Positions 1 through 7,092 of a DNA stretch of 12,635 nt are shown here, piece by piece (position 1 is the stretch's first letter; every line of letters starts with the position of its first letter). The notes beneath the pieces are model-generated. The model ran no database searches and had not been told where the DNA came from. It saw only the letters and a program-made list of their open reading frames with translations. The translations under genes and the position numbers were made by a program. This stretch comes from Caryophanales bacterium UBA3835 (GTDB lineage Bacteria; Bacillota_I; Bacilli_A; RFN20; CAG-826). The stretch covers positions 9,805 through 22,439 of the forward strand of contig DGHZ01000048.1 of assembly GCA_002392945.1 (NCBI GenBank), in the 5' to 3' direction.

Positions 1-281
1 AAATTGGCTTCACGAGGAAATATTTCTTTAAATAGCCAATCATGTAAGGCCAAATCATCAGCTTTACTACGTAAAAATGTCATCGCACTATGAGTGTGAG
101 CATTTTTAAATCCTGGCATTAATAAATTGCCTTCACAGTCGATTACCTTATCGTATTTGGCATTAATATCAACCATAGGTCCAATTTCACTAATACGATT
201 ATCAGTAATAACAATATGACCTTCTTTAATTTGGTCATTTTTCATTGATAAAATTTTTGCGTTTTTTAATAAAGTTTTCAT
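1..281 (-). CDS. Amidohydrolase, MtaD/TrzA-like (5'-partial gene, C-terminus outside window)
   Basis: The first 93 residues of a metal-dependent amidohydrolase are present; the rest lies beyond base 1. The start resembles 5-methylthioadenosine/S-adenosylhomocysteine deaminases and related chlorohydrolases: a small N-terminal beta-sandwich part (residues 1-53), then the strand ending in MPGFKNAHTHSAM, whose H62 and H64 are the HxH metal ligands. The following FLRSKADDLALHDWL stretch is the usual MtaD continuation (loop and helix entering the TIM barrel). The likely reaction is hydrolytic deamination of an adenosine- or guanine-type substrate in the cytoplasm; the substrate cannot be decided from this fragment. 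ATG at 281 gives the best family N-terminus; an in-frame ATG at 290 is the alternative. Neither has a standard Shine-Dalgarno at normal spacing (GGTGAG touches the 281 start), and a TATAAT lies at 289-294. It follows adhE on the same strand but is separated from it by a hairpin terminator. Confidence 0.85.
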   Translation of the reverse strand, partial: MKTLLKNAKILSMKNDQIKEGHIVITDNRISEIGPMVDINAKYDKVIDCEGNLLMPGFKNAHTHSAMTFLRSKADDLALHDWLFKEIFPREAN

Positions 282-288
282 ACTCACC

Positions 289-294
289 ATTATA
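289..294 (-). promoter_or_regulatory. Candidate -10 box immediately before the amidohydrolase start
   Basis: A perfect TATAAT reads on the minus strand six to seven bases ahead of the ATG at 281, so a normal transcription start would fall at about 282. The -35 position lies in the preceding terminator hairpin and holds only a weak TTTATA. AT-rich DNA produces such hexamers by chance, so support rests on position alone. Confidence 0.35.
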
Positions 295-331
295 AAGAAA
301 ATCCCTTTAGATATAAAGTCTAAGGGGATTT
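292..331 (-). terminator. Rho-independent terminator downstream of adhE
   Basis: On the minus strand, arms at 331-319 and 311-299 pair over 13 positions around a 7-base loop (312-318), with a single C/A mismatch. The run ATTTTCTTTAT follows. It lies 7 bases after the adhE stop codon and ends just before the amidohydrolase start, so it should separate the two genes. Confidence 0.8.
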
Positions 332-338
332 AAATTAA

Positions 339-3104
339 TTATTTTCCTTCGTAAGCTTCTTTTAAGATAACTTTCATATCTTCCACGAGTGGAACTCTTG
401 GATTACATGGGGAACATTGATCTTCATAAGCAAGAACGGCAATTCTATCTAAGTGAGAATAGAACGCTTCTTTTTCAATGCCGGTATCTTTAAAGCAAGT
501 GGCTAAGCCAATTTCTTTTGCTAATTTTTCACAAGCCGAGGCTAAAGATTCCACTCCTTCTTCTGGGGTAGAGGCTTTTAAGCCAAGGAGTTTAGCAATT
601 TCTTGATATTTCTTATCAGCACAATAATGGTTATATTTTGGCCAAACGCTAAGTTTAGTTGGTACTTGTCCATTATATCTAATAACGTGTGGTAATAAGA
701 TAGAACAAGCTAAGCCATGTACTGTATGGAATTCTGCTCCAACTTTATGAGCCATAGAGTGAGTCATACCTAAGAAAGCATTAGCAAACGCCATACCTGC
801 AATAGTTGCGGCGTTATGCATTTTTTCTCTAGCTTCTAAATCATGTTGTCCGTCTTTCACACATCTTGGTAAATATTCAAAGACCAATTGAATAGCCTTT
901 AAGGCTAAGCCGTCCGTATAGTCACTAGCCATCACGCTAACATATGCTTCAATCGCGTGAGTTAAGACATCCATACCAGTCATTGCAGTTGGTCTAGGAG
1001 GTAAGTTTGTAGTAAATTCTGGATCGACAATTGCGATAGTTGGAGTTAAGGAATAATCAGTTAAAGGATATTTCTTATTATTCTTCTTATCGGAAATAAC
1101 CGCAAATGGAGTAACTTCACTACCTGTTCCGGAAGTTGTAGGGATACAGATGAGTCTACTTCTATTACCGAGTTCTGGGTATTTAAAGGCTCTTTTTCTA
1201 ATATCCATGAACTTTTGTTTTAAATCATCAAAGTTTACTTCTGGATGTTCATAGAATAACCACATGCCTTTAGCAGCATCCATAACCGAACCACCACCTA
1301 AAGCGATAATGGTGTCTGGTTGGAAGACTTTCATTTGTTCAGCTCCCTTACGAACTGTTTCAATATCTGGATCTGGTTCCACGTCACAGAATAACTGCAT
1401 TGTAACTTTGTTACGTCTAGAATTAATTTGTTCAGCAATCTTTTTAAAGAAACCGAATTCCACCATGGAAGTATCAGTAACAATAAAGACTTTTTCCATG
1501 TCTTTACATGATTTTAAATATTGTATTGAATTTCTCTCAAAATAAATTTTGCGAGGGACTTTAAACCATTGCACAGTGTTTCTCCTTTTACCAACTTTTT
1601 TAATGTTGATTAAATTAACTGCGGAGACATTACCTCCGATAGAATTTCTACCATAGCTTCCACAACCAAGGGTTAAAGATGGAAGGAATGAGTTATAGAC
1701 ATTACCGATTCCACCAAAGGTGGCTGGAGAATTCCAAATAATTCTCATCGCTAAAACTTTATCGCCAAATTTATCAGCTAAAGATTGTTCAGCGCAGTGA
1801 ATAGCCGCACTATGACCAAGTCCATTAAAGGCTACCATTTGGCTAGCTCTTTCAATGCCTTCATCTTCACTATTAACTTTAAAGAACGCTAAGACTGGAG
1901 ATAATTTTTCTCTACTAATTGGCTCGCTTGTTCCTACGACTTTACATTCAACACCGATAACAGAGGTATCCTTAGGAATGCTAAATCCAGCTTGTTCGGC
2001 AATCCACCAGGCTGGTTTACCAACGATATCAGGATTTAATTTCGCTCCTTCAACCCCTTCATCACCTACCGCATAGCCAAACATATAGCGTGATAATTTC
2101 TTCTTTTCTTCTTCGTTTACAAAGTAAACCTTGAATCTTTTGAATAATTCAATTGCCTCTTTATAAATCTCTTTATCAATAATAGCGGCTTGTTCAGAAG
2201 CACAAATCATACCGTTATCAAATGATTTAGATAAAACAATATCGTTAACGGCTTGTTCAACATTACAAGATTTATGCATATAAGCAGGAACATTACCAGC
2301 ACCTACACCCATTGCAGGTTTCCCACAGCTATAAGCTGCCTTAACCATCGCATTACCACCAGTAGCAAGGATTGTTGCTACTCCTGGGTGATTCATTAAT
2401 AAAGAGGTTGCTTCCATACTTGGATGTTCAATCCATTGAATACAATTTTCAGGAGCACCTGCTGCGATAGCAGCATCACGCATTACAATCGCTGCTTGTT
2501 TAGAACATTGTTGAGCGCTTGGATGGAAAGCGAAAATAATAGGGTTTCTAGTTTTAATACAAATTAAGGATTTAAAGATAACTGTACTAGTTGGATTGGT
2601 TACCGGAGTAATACCACAAATAACACCGATTGGTTCAGCGATTTCCGTAATACCAGTGACTGGGTCTTCAGAGATAACACCAACAGTCTTTAAATGACGC
2701 ATATTATTTACAACATATTCGCAAGCGAATAAGTTCTTAGTGGCCTTATCTTCAAAAACACCTCTTTTAGTTTCTTCAATTGCCGCTTGAGCAAGAGAGC
2801 CATGATGGTCTAAACCACTAACAGACATCTTTGCGACAATATAATCAATTTGATCTTGAGTAAAGTTAGAGAATTCTTTTAAAGCAACTTGAGCTTTAGC
2901 CACCAATTCATTAACTTCATCAGCCGGAGAGATAATCTCCTCTTTTTTAGCGCTATTAGCTGGTTTTTTCGCATCACTAGGGATATTCCAAGTCTTACCA
3001 GTTAAAAAAGCACCTTCAACTTTGCCTTCTGCACAATAATTACGGACACTTCTTTCAGAAAGCTTCCATTTTTTGGCAGTTTCGGCTACAGACATATATT
3101 TCAT
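339..3104 (-). CDS. adhE: Bifunctional acetaldehyde-CoA/alcohol dehydrogenase AdhE with an extra N-terminal helix-turn-helix domain
   Basis: A 921-residue cytoplasmic AdhE that reduces acetyl-CoA to acetaldehyde and then ethanol, reoxidising two NADH. Residues about 60-500 are the CoA-acylating aldehyde dehydrogenase, with catalytic C301 in FDNGMICASEQ (E. coli Cys246). Residues about 510-921 are the iron-dependent alcohol dehydrogenase, with GGGSVMDAAKG at 603-613 and all four iron ligands, D712, H716, H782 and H796. E. coli AdhE has essentially no residues before the aldehyde domain. This protein has about 50 extra: residues 1-48 look like a MerR/excisionase-type helix-turn-helix module (MSVAETAKKWKLSERSVRNY, then the basic wing GKTWNIPSDAKKP), followed by a short A/K/E linker. 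The start at 3104 is supported by a Shine-Dalgarno 8 bases upstream, and the next in-frame Met after residue 4 is residue 93, so the extension is not a miscalled start. A terminator follows the gene. It may regulate its own gene or alter spirosome assembly; both are speculation. Confidence 0.97.
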   Translation of the reverse strand: MKYMSVAETAKKWKLSERSVRNYCAEGKVEGAFLTGKTWNIPSDAKKPANSAKKEEIISPADEVNELVAKAQVALKEFSNFTQDQIDYIVAKMSVSGLDHHGSLAQAAIEETKRGVFEDKATKNLFACEYVVNNMRHLKTVGVISEDPVTGITEIAEPIGVICGITPVTNPTSTVIFKSLICIKTRNPIIFAFHPSAQQCSKQAAIVMRDAAIAAGAPENCIQWIEHPSMEATSLLMNHPGVATILATGGNAMVKAAYSCGKPAMGVGAGNVPAYMHKSCNVEQAVNDIVLSKSFDNGMICASEQAAIIDKEIYKEAIELFKRFKVYFVNEEEKKKLSRYMFGYAVGDEGVEGAKLNPDIVGKPAWWIAEQAGFSIPKDTSVIGVECKVVGTSEPISREKLSPVLAFFKVNSEDEGIERASQMVAFNGLGHSAAIHCAEQSLADKFGDKVLAMRIIWNSPATFGGIGNVYNSFLPSLTLGCGSYGRNSIGGNVSAVNLINIKKVGKRRNTVQWFKVPRKIYFERNSIQYLKSCKDMEKVFIVTDTSMVEFGFFKKIAEQINSRRNKVTMQLFCDVEPDPDIETVRKGAEQMKVFQPDTIIALGGGSVMDAAKGMWLFYEHPEVNFDDLKQKFMDIRKRAFKYPELGNRSRLICIPTTSGTGSEVTPFAVISDKKNNKKYPLTDYSLTPTIAIVDPEFTTNLPPRPTAMTGMDVLTHAIEAYVSVMASDYTDGLALKAIQLVFEYLPRCVKDGQHDLEAREKMHNAATIAGMAFANAFLGMTHSMAHKVGAEFHTVHGLACSILLPHVIRYNGQVPTKLSVWPKYNHYCADKKYQEIAKLLGLKASTPEEGVESLASACEKLAKEIGLATCFKDTGIEKEAFYSHLDRIAVLAYEDQCSPCNPRVPLVEDMKVILKEAYEGK

Positions 3105-3112
3105 ATTTATGT

Positions 3113-3118
3113 ACCTCA
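3113..3118 (-). promoter_or_regulatory. Shine-Dalgarno that fixes the long adhE start
   Basis: TGAGGT reads on the minus strand 8 bases before the ATG at 3104. It supports translation from the helix-turn-helix extension rather than from a later codon near the aldehyde dehydrogenase domain. Confidence 0.7.
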
Positions 3119-3124
3119 GCTATA

Positions 3125-3153
3125 ACTATATTCATTTTAACGGCAACTTGCAA
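3125..3153 (-). promoter_or_regulatory. Candidate adhE promoter
   Basis: On the minus strand TTGCAA (3153-3148) and TATAGT (3130-3125) are separated by exactly 17 bases. The predicted start is near 3118, giving a leader of about 14 bases that begins at the Shine-Dalgarno. The left arm of a CGGCAA/TTGCCG inverted repeat (3141-3146 and 3170-3175) lies in the spacer and could be an operator, though the arms are short and far apart. Confidence 0.45.
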
Positions 3154-3220
3154 CATATATACAAAATATTTGCCGATAAAGGAAAATTTTTCATCAAAAA
3201 AGCAAAAAATAAATAATTAT

Positions 3221-3249
3221 TTAATAAATACATTTAATTGTGTTATGAT
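3221..3249 (+). promoter_or_regulatory. Candidate promoter of tRNA-Ser(GCU)
   Basis: An extended -10 element TGTTATGAT occupies 3241-3249, with a weak TTAATA 17 bases upstream. The predicted start near 3256 leaves about 14 bases before the tRNA. The -35 overlaps a 14-base perfect palindrome, TAAATAATTATTTA (3210-3223). Confidence 0.5.
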
Positions 3250-3269
3250 ATCTAGCGTTCACAAGAACT

Positions 3270-3360
3270 GGAGTAGTACCCAAGTTGGTGAAGGGGCTTC
3301 CCTGCTAAGGAAGTAGATCGGGCAACTGGTGCGAGAGTTCGAGTCTCTCCTACTCCGCCA
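3270..3360 (+). tRNA. tRNA-Ser (anticodon GCU)
   Basis: A 91-base serine tRNA with the long variable arm typical of class II tRNAs and an encoded CCA end. The acceptor stem GGAGTAG (3270-3276) pairs with CTACTCC; the anticodon stem CTTCC/GGAAG (3297-3301 and 3309-3313) encloses the loop CTGCTAA, with the anticodon GCT at 3304-3306. The T arm carries GTTCGAGT. It should read AGC and AGU codons. A bidirectional terminator follows within 10 bases, so it is probably a single-gene transcript, divergent from adhE. Confidence 0.97.
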
Positions 3361-3366
3361 CTAATA

Positions 3367-3397
3367 AAAATCCCTTGAGCAACCAAGGGTTTTATTT
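3367..3397. terminator. Bidirectional terminator between tRNA-Ser(GCU) and the HAD phosphatase
   Basis: CCCTTG (3372-3377) pairs with CAAGGG (3384-3389) around a 6-base loop. The pairing can extend through a T-T mismatch into flanking A/T runs. T-rich tracts follow on both strands (TTTTATTTT on plus, TTTTT on minus), so it can end both the tRNA and the convergent phosphatase transcripts. Confidence 0.85.
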
Positions 3398-3407
3398 TGC
3401 TGATAAA

Positions 3408-4052
3408 CTACAAGTTTATATTTAGTAACTCACTTGGTTTGCTGATATGCATACCAGCTTTATTAGTGAGAAAATCTTCATTTCTATGGAAACCATAGTC
3501 TACAAGTATCAATTTTATTTCTGCATTACTAGCGGACAAGATATCCACTTCACTATCACCGATATAAACTGTATCTGTTTTATTTACTTTTAAAGTTTTA
3601 ATAATTTTATTAATCATTGATGGATCTGGTTTAATTGGACTAACCTCATCATCTCCAAGAATCATATCGAATATATTTGGATACAAAGTATTAACTAGAT
3701 TTATAGCAATTTTATCTAACTTATTAGTAGCGACCGCTAAAAGATGTCCTTCTTTTTTAAGAATTCTTAAAGTTGATAGCATTCCTTTATAACGGTAAGA
3801 ATAATCTAGATAATGCTTGGAATAATAATCTCTAAAATCTATTAAACATTGTTTAGCTGCTTCTAAATCTTCTATTGGCAAACTTCTTAAAAATGTTTTA
3901 AAAATGCCGTTACCAATCGCTTTAGAAGTATGGGCTACACTTTTACTTGGATAACCATTCTTATTCAAAGCGTAGTTAATTCCTCTGTTTAAATCTTTTA
4001 CGGTATTTACTAAAGTACCATCTAAATCAAATATATATAATTTAGGAGTCAT
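3408..4052 (-). CDS. HAD-superfamily hydrolase, phosphoglycolate phosphatase-like
   Basis: A 214-residue cytoplasmic phosphatase of the haloacid dehalogenase superfamily, Gph/PGP-like subgroup. Counting from the ATG at 4052, motif I is FDLDGT with nucleophile D9 and acid/base D11, motif II is AVATNK with T109, motif III is the lysine of PIKPDP (K141), and motif IV is YIGDSEVD with Mg-binding D166 and D170. The helical cap lies between motifs I and II (about residues 20-85). The C-terminal HISKPSELL ending is common in Gph relatives. The substrate is a small phosphate ester, perhaps phosphoglycolate, but members of this family are promiscuous. In-frame starts also exist at 4073 (ATG) and 4076 (TTG); the 4052 start was chosen because it puts the usual short lead before motif I. 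None has a good Shine-Dalgarno. It is divergent from the epimerase gene and ends at the shared terminator. Confidence 0.9.
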   Translation of the reverse strand: MTPKLYIFDLDGTLVNTVKDLNRGINYALNKNGYPSKSVAHTSKAIGNGIFKTFLRSLPIEDLEAAKQCLIDFRDYYSKHYLDYSYRYKGMLSTLRILKKEGHLLAVATNKLDKIAINLVNTLYPNIFDMILGDDEVSPIKPDPSMINKIIKTLKVNKTDTVYIGDSEVDILSASNAEIKLILVDYGFHRNEDFLTNKAGMHISKPSELLNINL

Positions 4053-4064
4053 AATTAGATTCTT

Positions 4065-4070
4065 AGTATA
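4065..4070 (-). promoter_or_regulatory. Candidate -10 box of the HAD phosphatase gene
   Basis: TATACT on the minus strand would start transcription near 4058, six bases before the ATG at 4052. A second possible -10, TATAAT (4105-4100), would give a longer leader. No convincing -35 is seen for either. Confidence 0.3.
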
Positions 4071-4110
4071 CATCAAAATATATTTATGGGTGGTTAAGAA
4101 TTATAAATAA

Positions 4111-4119
4111 TGCAATAAT
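4111..4119 (+). promoter_or_regulatory. Candidate extended -10 of the epimerase gene
   Basis: TGCAATAAT matches an extended -10 element at five of six hexamer bases. The predicted start near 4126 gives a leader of about 15 bases that contains the AGAGGA ribosome binding site (4128-4133). Confidence 0.35.
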
Positions 4120-4140
4120 TATCACTAAGAGGATATAGGT

Positions 4141-5148
4141 ATGAAAAAGAAACTCTTAATTCTAGGTGGAACTGGCTTTTTAGGTTACTACACCACTATG
4201 TTGGCCCTCAAAAAAGGATACAAAGTCGGTTCTATCTCTTTAAACGATGTCAATTTAGATGGATGGTATCCAAAAGAAGTTGATGTAAGATTTACTGATT
4301 TATTTGAAACTGATGAAGAGACCTTAACTAAAATGTTTAAAGGTTATGACTATATGATTTATTCAGTTGGACCAGACGATAGAGAAACTCCTAAAGCTCC
4401 TGCCTATGAATACTTTCATAGAAGATTAGTGGTTGAATGCGCTAAATGTTTTAGAGCAGCAGAAAAAGCCGGTATTAAAAAGGCAGCATGCTTTAACTCA
4501 TATTTCGCTTATTTTGATAGAAGATATCCAGAAATGAAATTAGCGGAAAAACACCCATATATTAGATGCCGTGTCGAACAAGCCAAATTATTAAATGAGC
4601 AAAAGAAAAATATGGAAGTTGTAATGTTAGAATTTCCATATATCTTTGGCACCATGCCAGAAAGAATGCCGATCTGGAGAGATGTCTTTTTAGATAGATA
4701 TGTAAACGGCCACAAATTCATTTTCTTCCCAAAGGGAAGTACATCAATGATTGCTGTTGAGCATATTGCCGAAGCCGCGATTGGCGCTATTGAATATGGA
4801 AAAGACGGGGAAAGATATCCAGTAGGTGACGAAAATAAATCATTTGATTTTATGTTAAACACTATGACTGGGGCAGTCTTAAAGAAGCCAAGAAAGATTA
4901 TTCACCCAGGTAAGACTTTATGCGCTTGGGGCGGCAAGATGGTAGCGAAAAAAGAAATGAAAAAAGGTTTAGAACCAGGACTCAACTTCAAACTTGTAAT
5001 GAAAGAAATTATGTCTGGGGATAAATGCTGTATTGAACCAGAGGTCATGGATAGAGTTGCAGAAGAACTCCATATCTCTAGAGGCGGATTAAAAGAGGCA
5101 ATTGAAAAAACGATGCACCGCTGCTATCCAGAAGGAACATTTAAATAA
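4141..5148 (+). CDS. NAD(P)-dependent epimerase/dehydratase (extended-SDR-like)
   Basis: A 335-residue Rossmann-fold protein. The nucleotide-binding loop is GGTGFLG at residues 9-15, near the N-terminus as in extended short-chain dehydrogenases. Residues 118-123 (FNSYFA) match the strand that carries the catalytic Ser/Thr. The position of the YxxxK pair is Y140-I-R-C-R144, so the usual lysine is arginine. Residues 157-175 (MEVVMLEFPYIFGTMPERM) resemble the substrate-side LRP.xYGP region of the family. The C-terminal 90 residues are rich in Lys and His and not recognisable. Substrate and reaction cannot be named: it could be a nucleotide-sugar or isoprenoid-type reductase, or a non-catalytic NAD-binding relative. 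AGAGGA 7 bases before the ATG supports the start. It stands alone on the plus strand between a divergent phosphatase and its own terminator. Confidence 0.85.
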   Translation: MKKKLLILGGTGFLGYYTTMLALKKGYKVGSISLNDVNLDGWYPKEVDVRFTDLFETDEETLTKMFKGYDYMIYSVGPDDRETPKAPAYEYFHRRLVVECAKCFRAAEKAGIKKAACFNSYFAYFDRRYPEMKLAEKHPYIRCRVEQAKLLNEQKKNMEVVMLEFPYIFGTMPERMPIWRDVFLDRYVNGHKFIFFPKGSTSMIAVEHIAEAAIGAIEYGKDGERYPVGDENKSFDFMLNTMTGAVLKKPRKIIHPGKTLCAWGGKMVAKKEMKKGLEPGLNFKLVMKEIMSGDKCCIEPEVMDRVAEELHISRGGLKEAIEKTMHRCYPEGTFK

Positions 5149-5162
5149 TATTTAAAAACAAT

Positions 5163-5193
5163 AAAATCTACTTCTTATGGAGTAGATTTTTTT
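5163..5193 (+). terminator. Rho-independent terminator after the epimerase gene
   Basis: AAAATCTACT (5163-5172) pairs perfectly with AGTAGATTTT (5181-5190) around an 8-base loop, and a seven-T run covers 5187-5193. It lies 14 bases upstream of the polymerase start codon, so the polymerase promoter must overlap it or transcription must read through. Confidence 0.9.
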
Positions 5194-5200
5194 ATACAAT
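5172..5200 (+). promoter_or_regulatory. Candidate polymerase-operon promoter overlapping the terminator
   Basis: TACAAT (5195-5200) matches the -10 consensus at five of six bases and predicts transcription start at about 5207, the first base of the start codon. The -35 position, 17 bases upstream, is TTCTTA inside the terminator loop. No LexA-type GAAC...GTTC operator is present. Confidence 0.35.
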
Positions 5201-5206
5201 TAATAT

Positions 5207-6703
5207 ATGTCAGAATTAAAAAAGCAATATATCGCTATCGACTTGAAATCTTTTTATGCATCTGTTGAATGTATGGAAAGAAATCTTAATCCCTTAAAGA
5301 CCCATTTAGTGGTAGCAGATCCTACTAGAACCGATAAAACTATTTGTCTAGCCGTATCTCCGTCATTAAAAGCGTATGGTTTACCAGGAAGATGTCGATT
5401 ATTTGAAGCTAAAGAAGCAGTTAAAAAGATTAACTACCAAAGAATTAAAAAAGCCCCTAATCATAAATTTGTGGCCAAAAGTTTTAACGATGATCAGCTT
5501 AAAAGAAATCCATCGCTAGAATTAGATTTTGTGATCGCTCCGCCACAGATGGCTAAATACATTCAAAAGAGTACCGAGATATATAAAATATATCTAAAAT
5601 ATATAGATAGCGAAGATATTCATGTCTATTCAATTGATGAGGTTTTTATCGATGTCACTAAATATTTAAAGACTTACAAAAAGAGCGCCAGTCAAATCGC
5701 TTCGATGTTAGTAAAGGAAGTATATGAAAAAACTGGTATCACCGCTACCGCTGGGGTTGGTGACAATTTATATCTATGTAAAGTAGCGATGGATATATTG
5801 GCTAAACACGCTAAAGAAAATGAAGATGGGGTAAGAATTGCTACCCTAGATGAAATGTCATATAGGAAACTGTTATGGGACCATTTGCCTTTAACGGATT
5901 TCTGGAGAGTAGGAAGAGGATTAACTAAAAGACTCTATAATCTAGGTTTATTCACAATGGGTGATATCGCTAGACAATCTTTAATAAACGAAGACGTTTT
6001 ATATGAAGAATTTGGAATCAATGCCGAACTTTTAATTGACCATGCCTGGGGATATGAGCCAGTCACTATGGATAAGATCAAATCTTATGAACCAGAAAAT
6101 AATTCTTTATCAATCGGCCAAGTTCTTCCTGGACCATATGAATATAGTAAAGCTTTACTTATTATTAAAGAAATGGCGGAATCCTTATCTTTAGATATGG
6201 TTAATAAAGGATTATTAACTGATCAAATTGCCATTTCTATTGGTTATGACGTTAAAGACTTAACTCAAGATAATATTGTCATTGATAAAGACTGGTATGG
6301 TAGAGATGTTCCTAAAGGTAATCACAGCTCTATTAATATTGGTCAATTCACTAACTCCACTAGTCTAATAGAAGAAGCGTCAGTAAGATTGTTTGATAAA
6401 TTAGTGAACAAAAAGCTCCATGTAAGAAGAATGTATATCGTGGCCACAAGAGTTATTAAGATAAACGAAATCAAGAAGTTTGAAAGAGACTATGAACAAC
6501 TAAATTTATTTGTAGACTACGACGAATTAGAAAAGAAAAAAGAAATTGTTAAAGCTAAATTAGAAGAAGAAAACAAACTTCAACAAACAATAAACACGAT
6601 TAAAAAGAAGTACGGTAAGAACAAAGTTCTTAAAGGAAGAGACTTTGAAGAAGGAGGGACCACAAGAGAACGTAATGAACAAATCGGTGGTCATAAAGCG
6701 TAA
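5207..6703 (+). CDS. Y-family translesion DNA polymerase (UmuC/UvrX-type)
   Basis: A 498-residue error-prone polymerase that copies past DNA lesions. Palm residues are intact: D12 in IDLKSFYASVE, with Y17 at the steric-gate position, and D144/E145 in YSIDEVFIDV. The thumb helix-hairpin-helix is about 205-260 (DFWRVGRGLTKRL) and the little finger about 295-420. QLNLF at 431-435 is a beta-clamp-binding motif. The tail (about 440-498) is a charged coiled coil ending in GGTTRERNEQIGGHKA, the conserved ending of Bacillota UvrX/UmuC-like proteins. The start is fixed by the sequence: an in-frame TAA at 5201-5203 lies just upstream, and 5207 is the only ATG, GTG or TTG before D12. No Shine-Dalgarno precedes it, so translation may be leaderless. 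It overlaps the YolD-like gene by one base (TAATG), and that pairing is typical of the family. Confidence 0.95.
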   Translation: MSELKKQYIAIDLKSFYASVECMERNLNPLKTHLVVADPTRTDKTICLAVSPSLKAYGLPGRCRLFEAKEAVKKINYQRIKKAPNHKFVAKSFNDDQLKRNPSLELDFVIAPPQMAKYIQKSTEIYKIYLKYIDSEDIHVYSIDEVFIDVTKYLKTYKKSASQIASMLVKEVYEKTGITATAGVGDNLYLCKVAMDILAKHAKENEDGVRIATLDEMSYRKLLWDHLPLTDFWRVGRGLTKRLYNLGLFTMGDIARQSLINEDVLYEEFGINAELLIDHAWGYEPVTMDKIKSYEPENNSLSIGQVLPGPYEYSKALLIIKEMAESLSLDMVNKGLLTDQIAISIGYDVKDLTQDNIVIDKDWYGRDVPKGNHSSINIGQFTNSTSLIEEASVRLFDKLVNKKLHVRRMYIVATRVIKINEIKKFERDYEQLNLFVDYDELEKKKEIVKAKLEEENKLQQTINTIKKKYGKNKVLKGRDFEEGGTTRERNEQIGGHKA

Positions 6704-7092
6704 TGGGTAAATATGATGACATTATTAATCTTCCTCATCATGTAAGTAAAAATCGCCCGCAGATGAGTCTAGAAAATCGAGCAGCCCAGTTTGCTCCTTT
6801 TGCCGCGCTTGTTGGTTATGCAGAAGCAATATCCGCCTCTAAAGAGATCAAAGAAGATAAAAAGCTACTCGCCGAAGATAAATTAGAGGAATTAGAAGAG
6901 ACTCTCCACTACTTAAATACAGGCGACTATGTTGAAGTAAAATATTATGTAGCAAGTAAAAAGAACTACTTTACTTATAAAGGACATATTAAACGCATTG
7001 ACCAAATTGATAAATTAATTATTTTTGATAATCGAAAATCTATATCAATCAAAGAAATTATTGATATAAAATTATTAAGTAATGAATTCTAG
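6703..7092 (+). CDS. YolD-like protein
   Basis: A 129-residue protein of the YolD-like family, usually encoded directly after UvrX/UmuC-type polymerases in Bacillota and thought to be their partner. The N-terminal half has the family signature (DDIINLPHHVSKNRPQMS, then NRAAQFAPFAALVGYAEAI, residues 4-43). The middle (about 46-70) is a charged helix. The C-terminal half (about 76-125) is a small beta-rich domain containing YVEVKYYV and KGHIKRID, which may be Sm/SH3-like. Its ATG shares one base with the polymerase stop codon, and GGTGGT lies about 11 bases upstream, so translation is probably coupled. It should act in the cytoplasm with the polymerase. Confidence 0.92.
   Translation: MGKYDDIINLPHHVSKNRPQMSLENRAAQFAPFAALVGYAEAISASKEIKEDKKLLAEDKLEELEETLHYLNTGDYVEVKYYVASKKNYFTYKGHIKRIDQIDKLIIFDNRKSISIKEIIDIKLLSNEF

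Noticed and set aside
1264..2076. Plus-strand open frames opposite adhE (1264-1545, 1855-2076)
   Set aside because: They lie antisense to highly conserved adhE coding sequence, with no recognisable product or ribosome binding site.
2936..2942. Shine-Dalgarno-like GAGGAGA inside adhE, after the helix-turn-helix part, possibly driving an HTH-less AdhE
   Set aside because: No in-frame ATG, GTG or TTG lies at suitable spacing; it encodes E55-E56-I57. The nearest ATG is out of frame and the first TTG/GTG is more than 25 bases downstream.
3105..3200. Rex redox-repressor site upstream of adhE
   Set aside because: No TTGTGAA...TTCACAA-like sequence is present. The nearest symmetric element, CGGCAA/TTGCCG, has 23-base spacing and does not match.
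4509..4862. Minus-strand open frame of 117 codons opposite the epimerase gene
   Set aside because: It is fully antisense to a well supported gene, has no domain pattern, and its composition mirrors the sense codons.
5149..5206. LexA operator for the polymerase operon
   Set aside because: No GAAC-N4-GTTC-like palindrome; the only symmetric element is the terminator hairpin.
6651..6710. AAGGAGG followed by a short ATG frame inside the polymerase 3' end
   Set aside because: AAGGAGG encodes part of the conserved EEGG tail of the polymerase. The ATG at 6675 is 17 bases away and gives only an 11-residue frame with no sign of selection.
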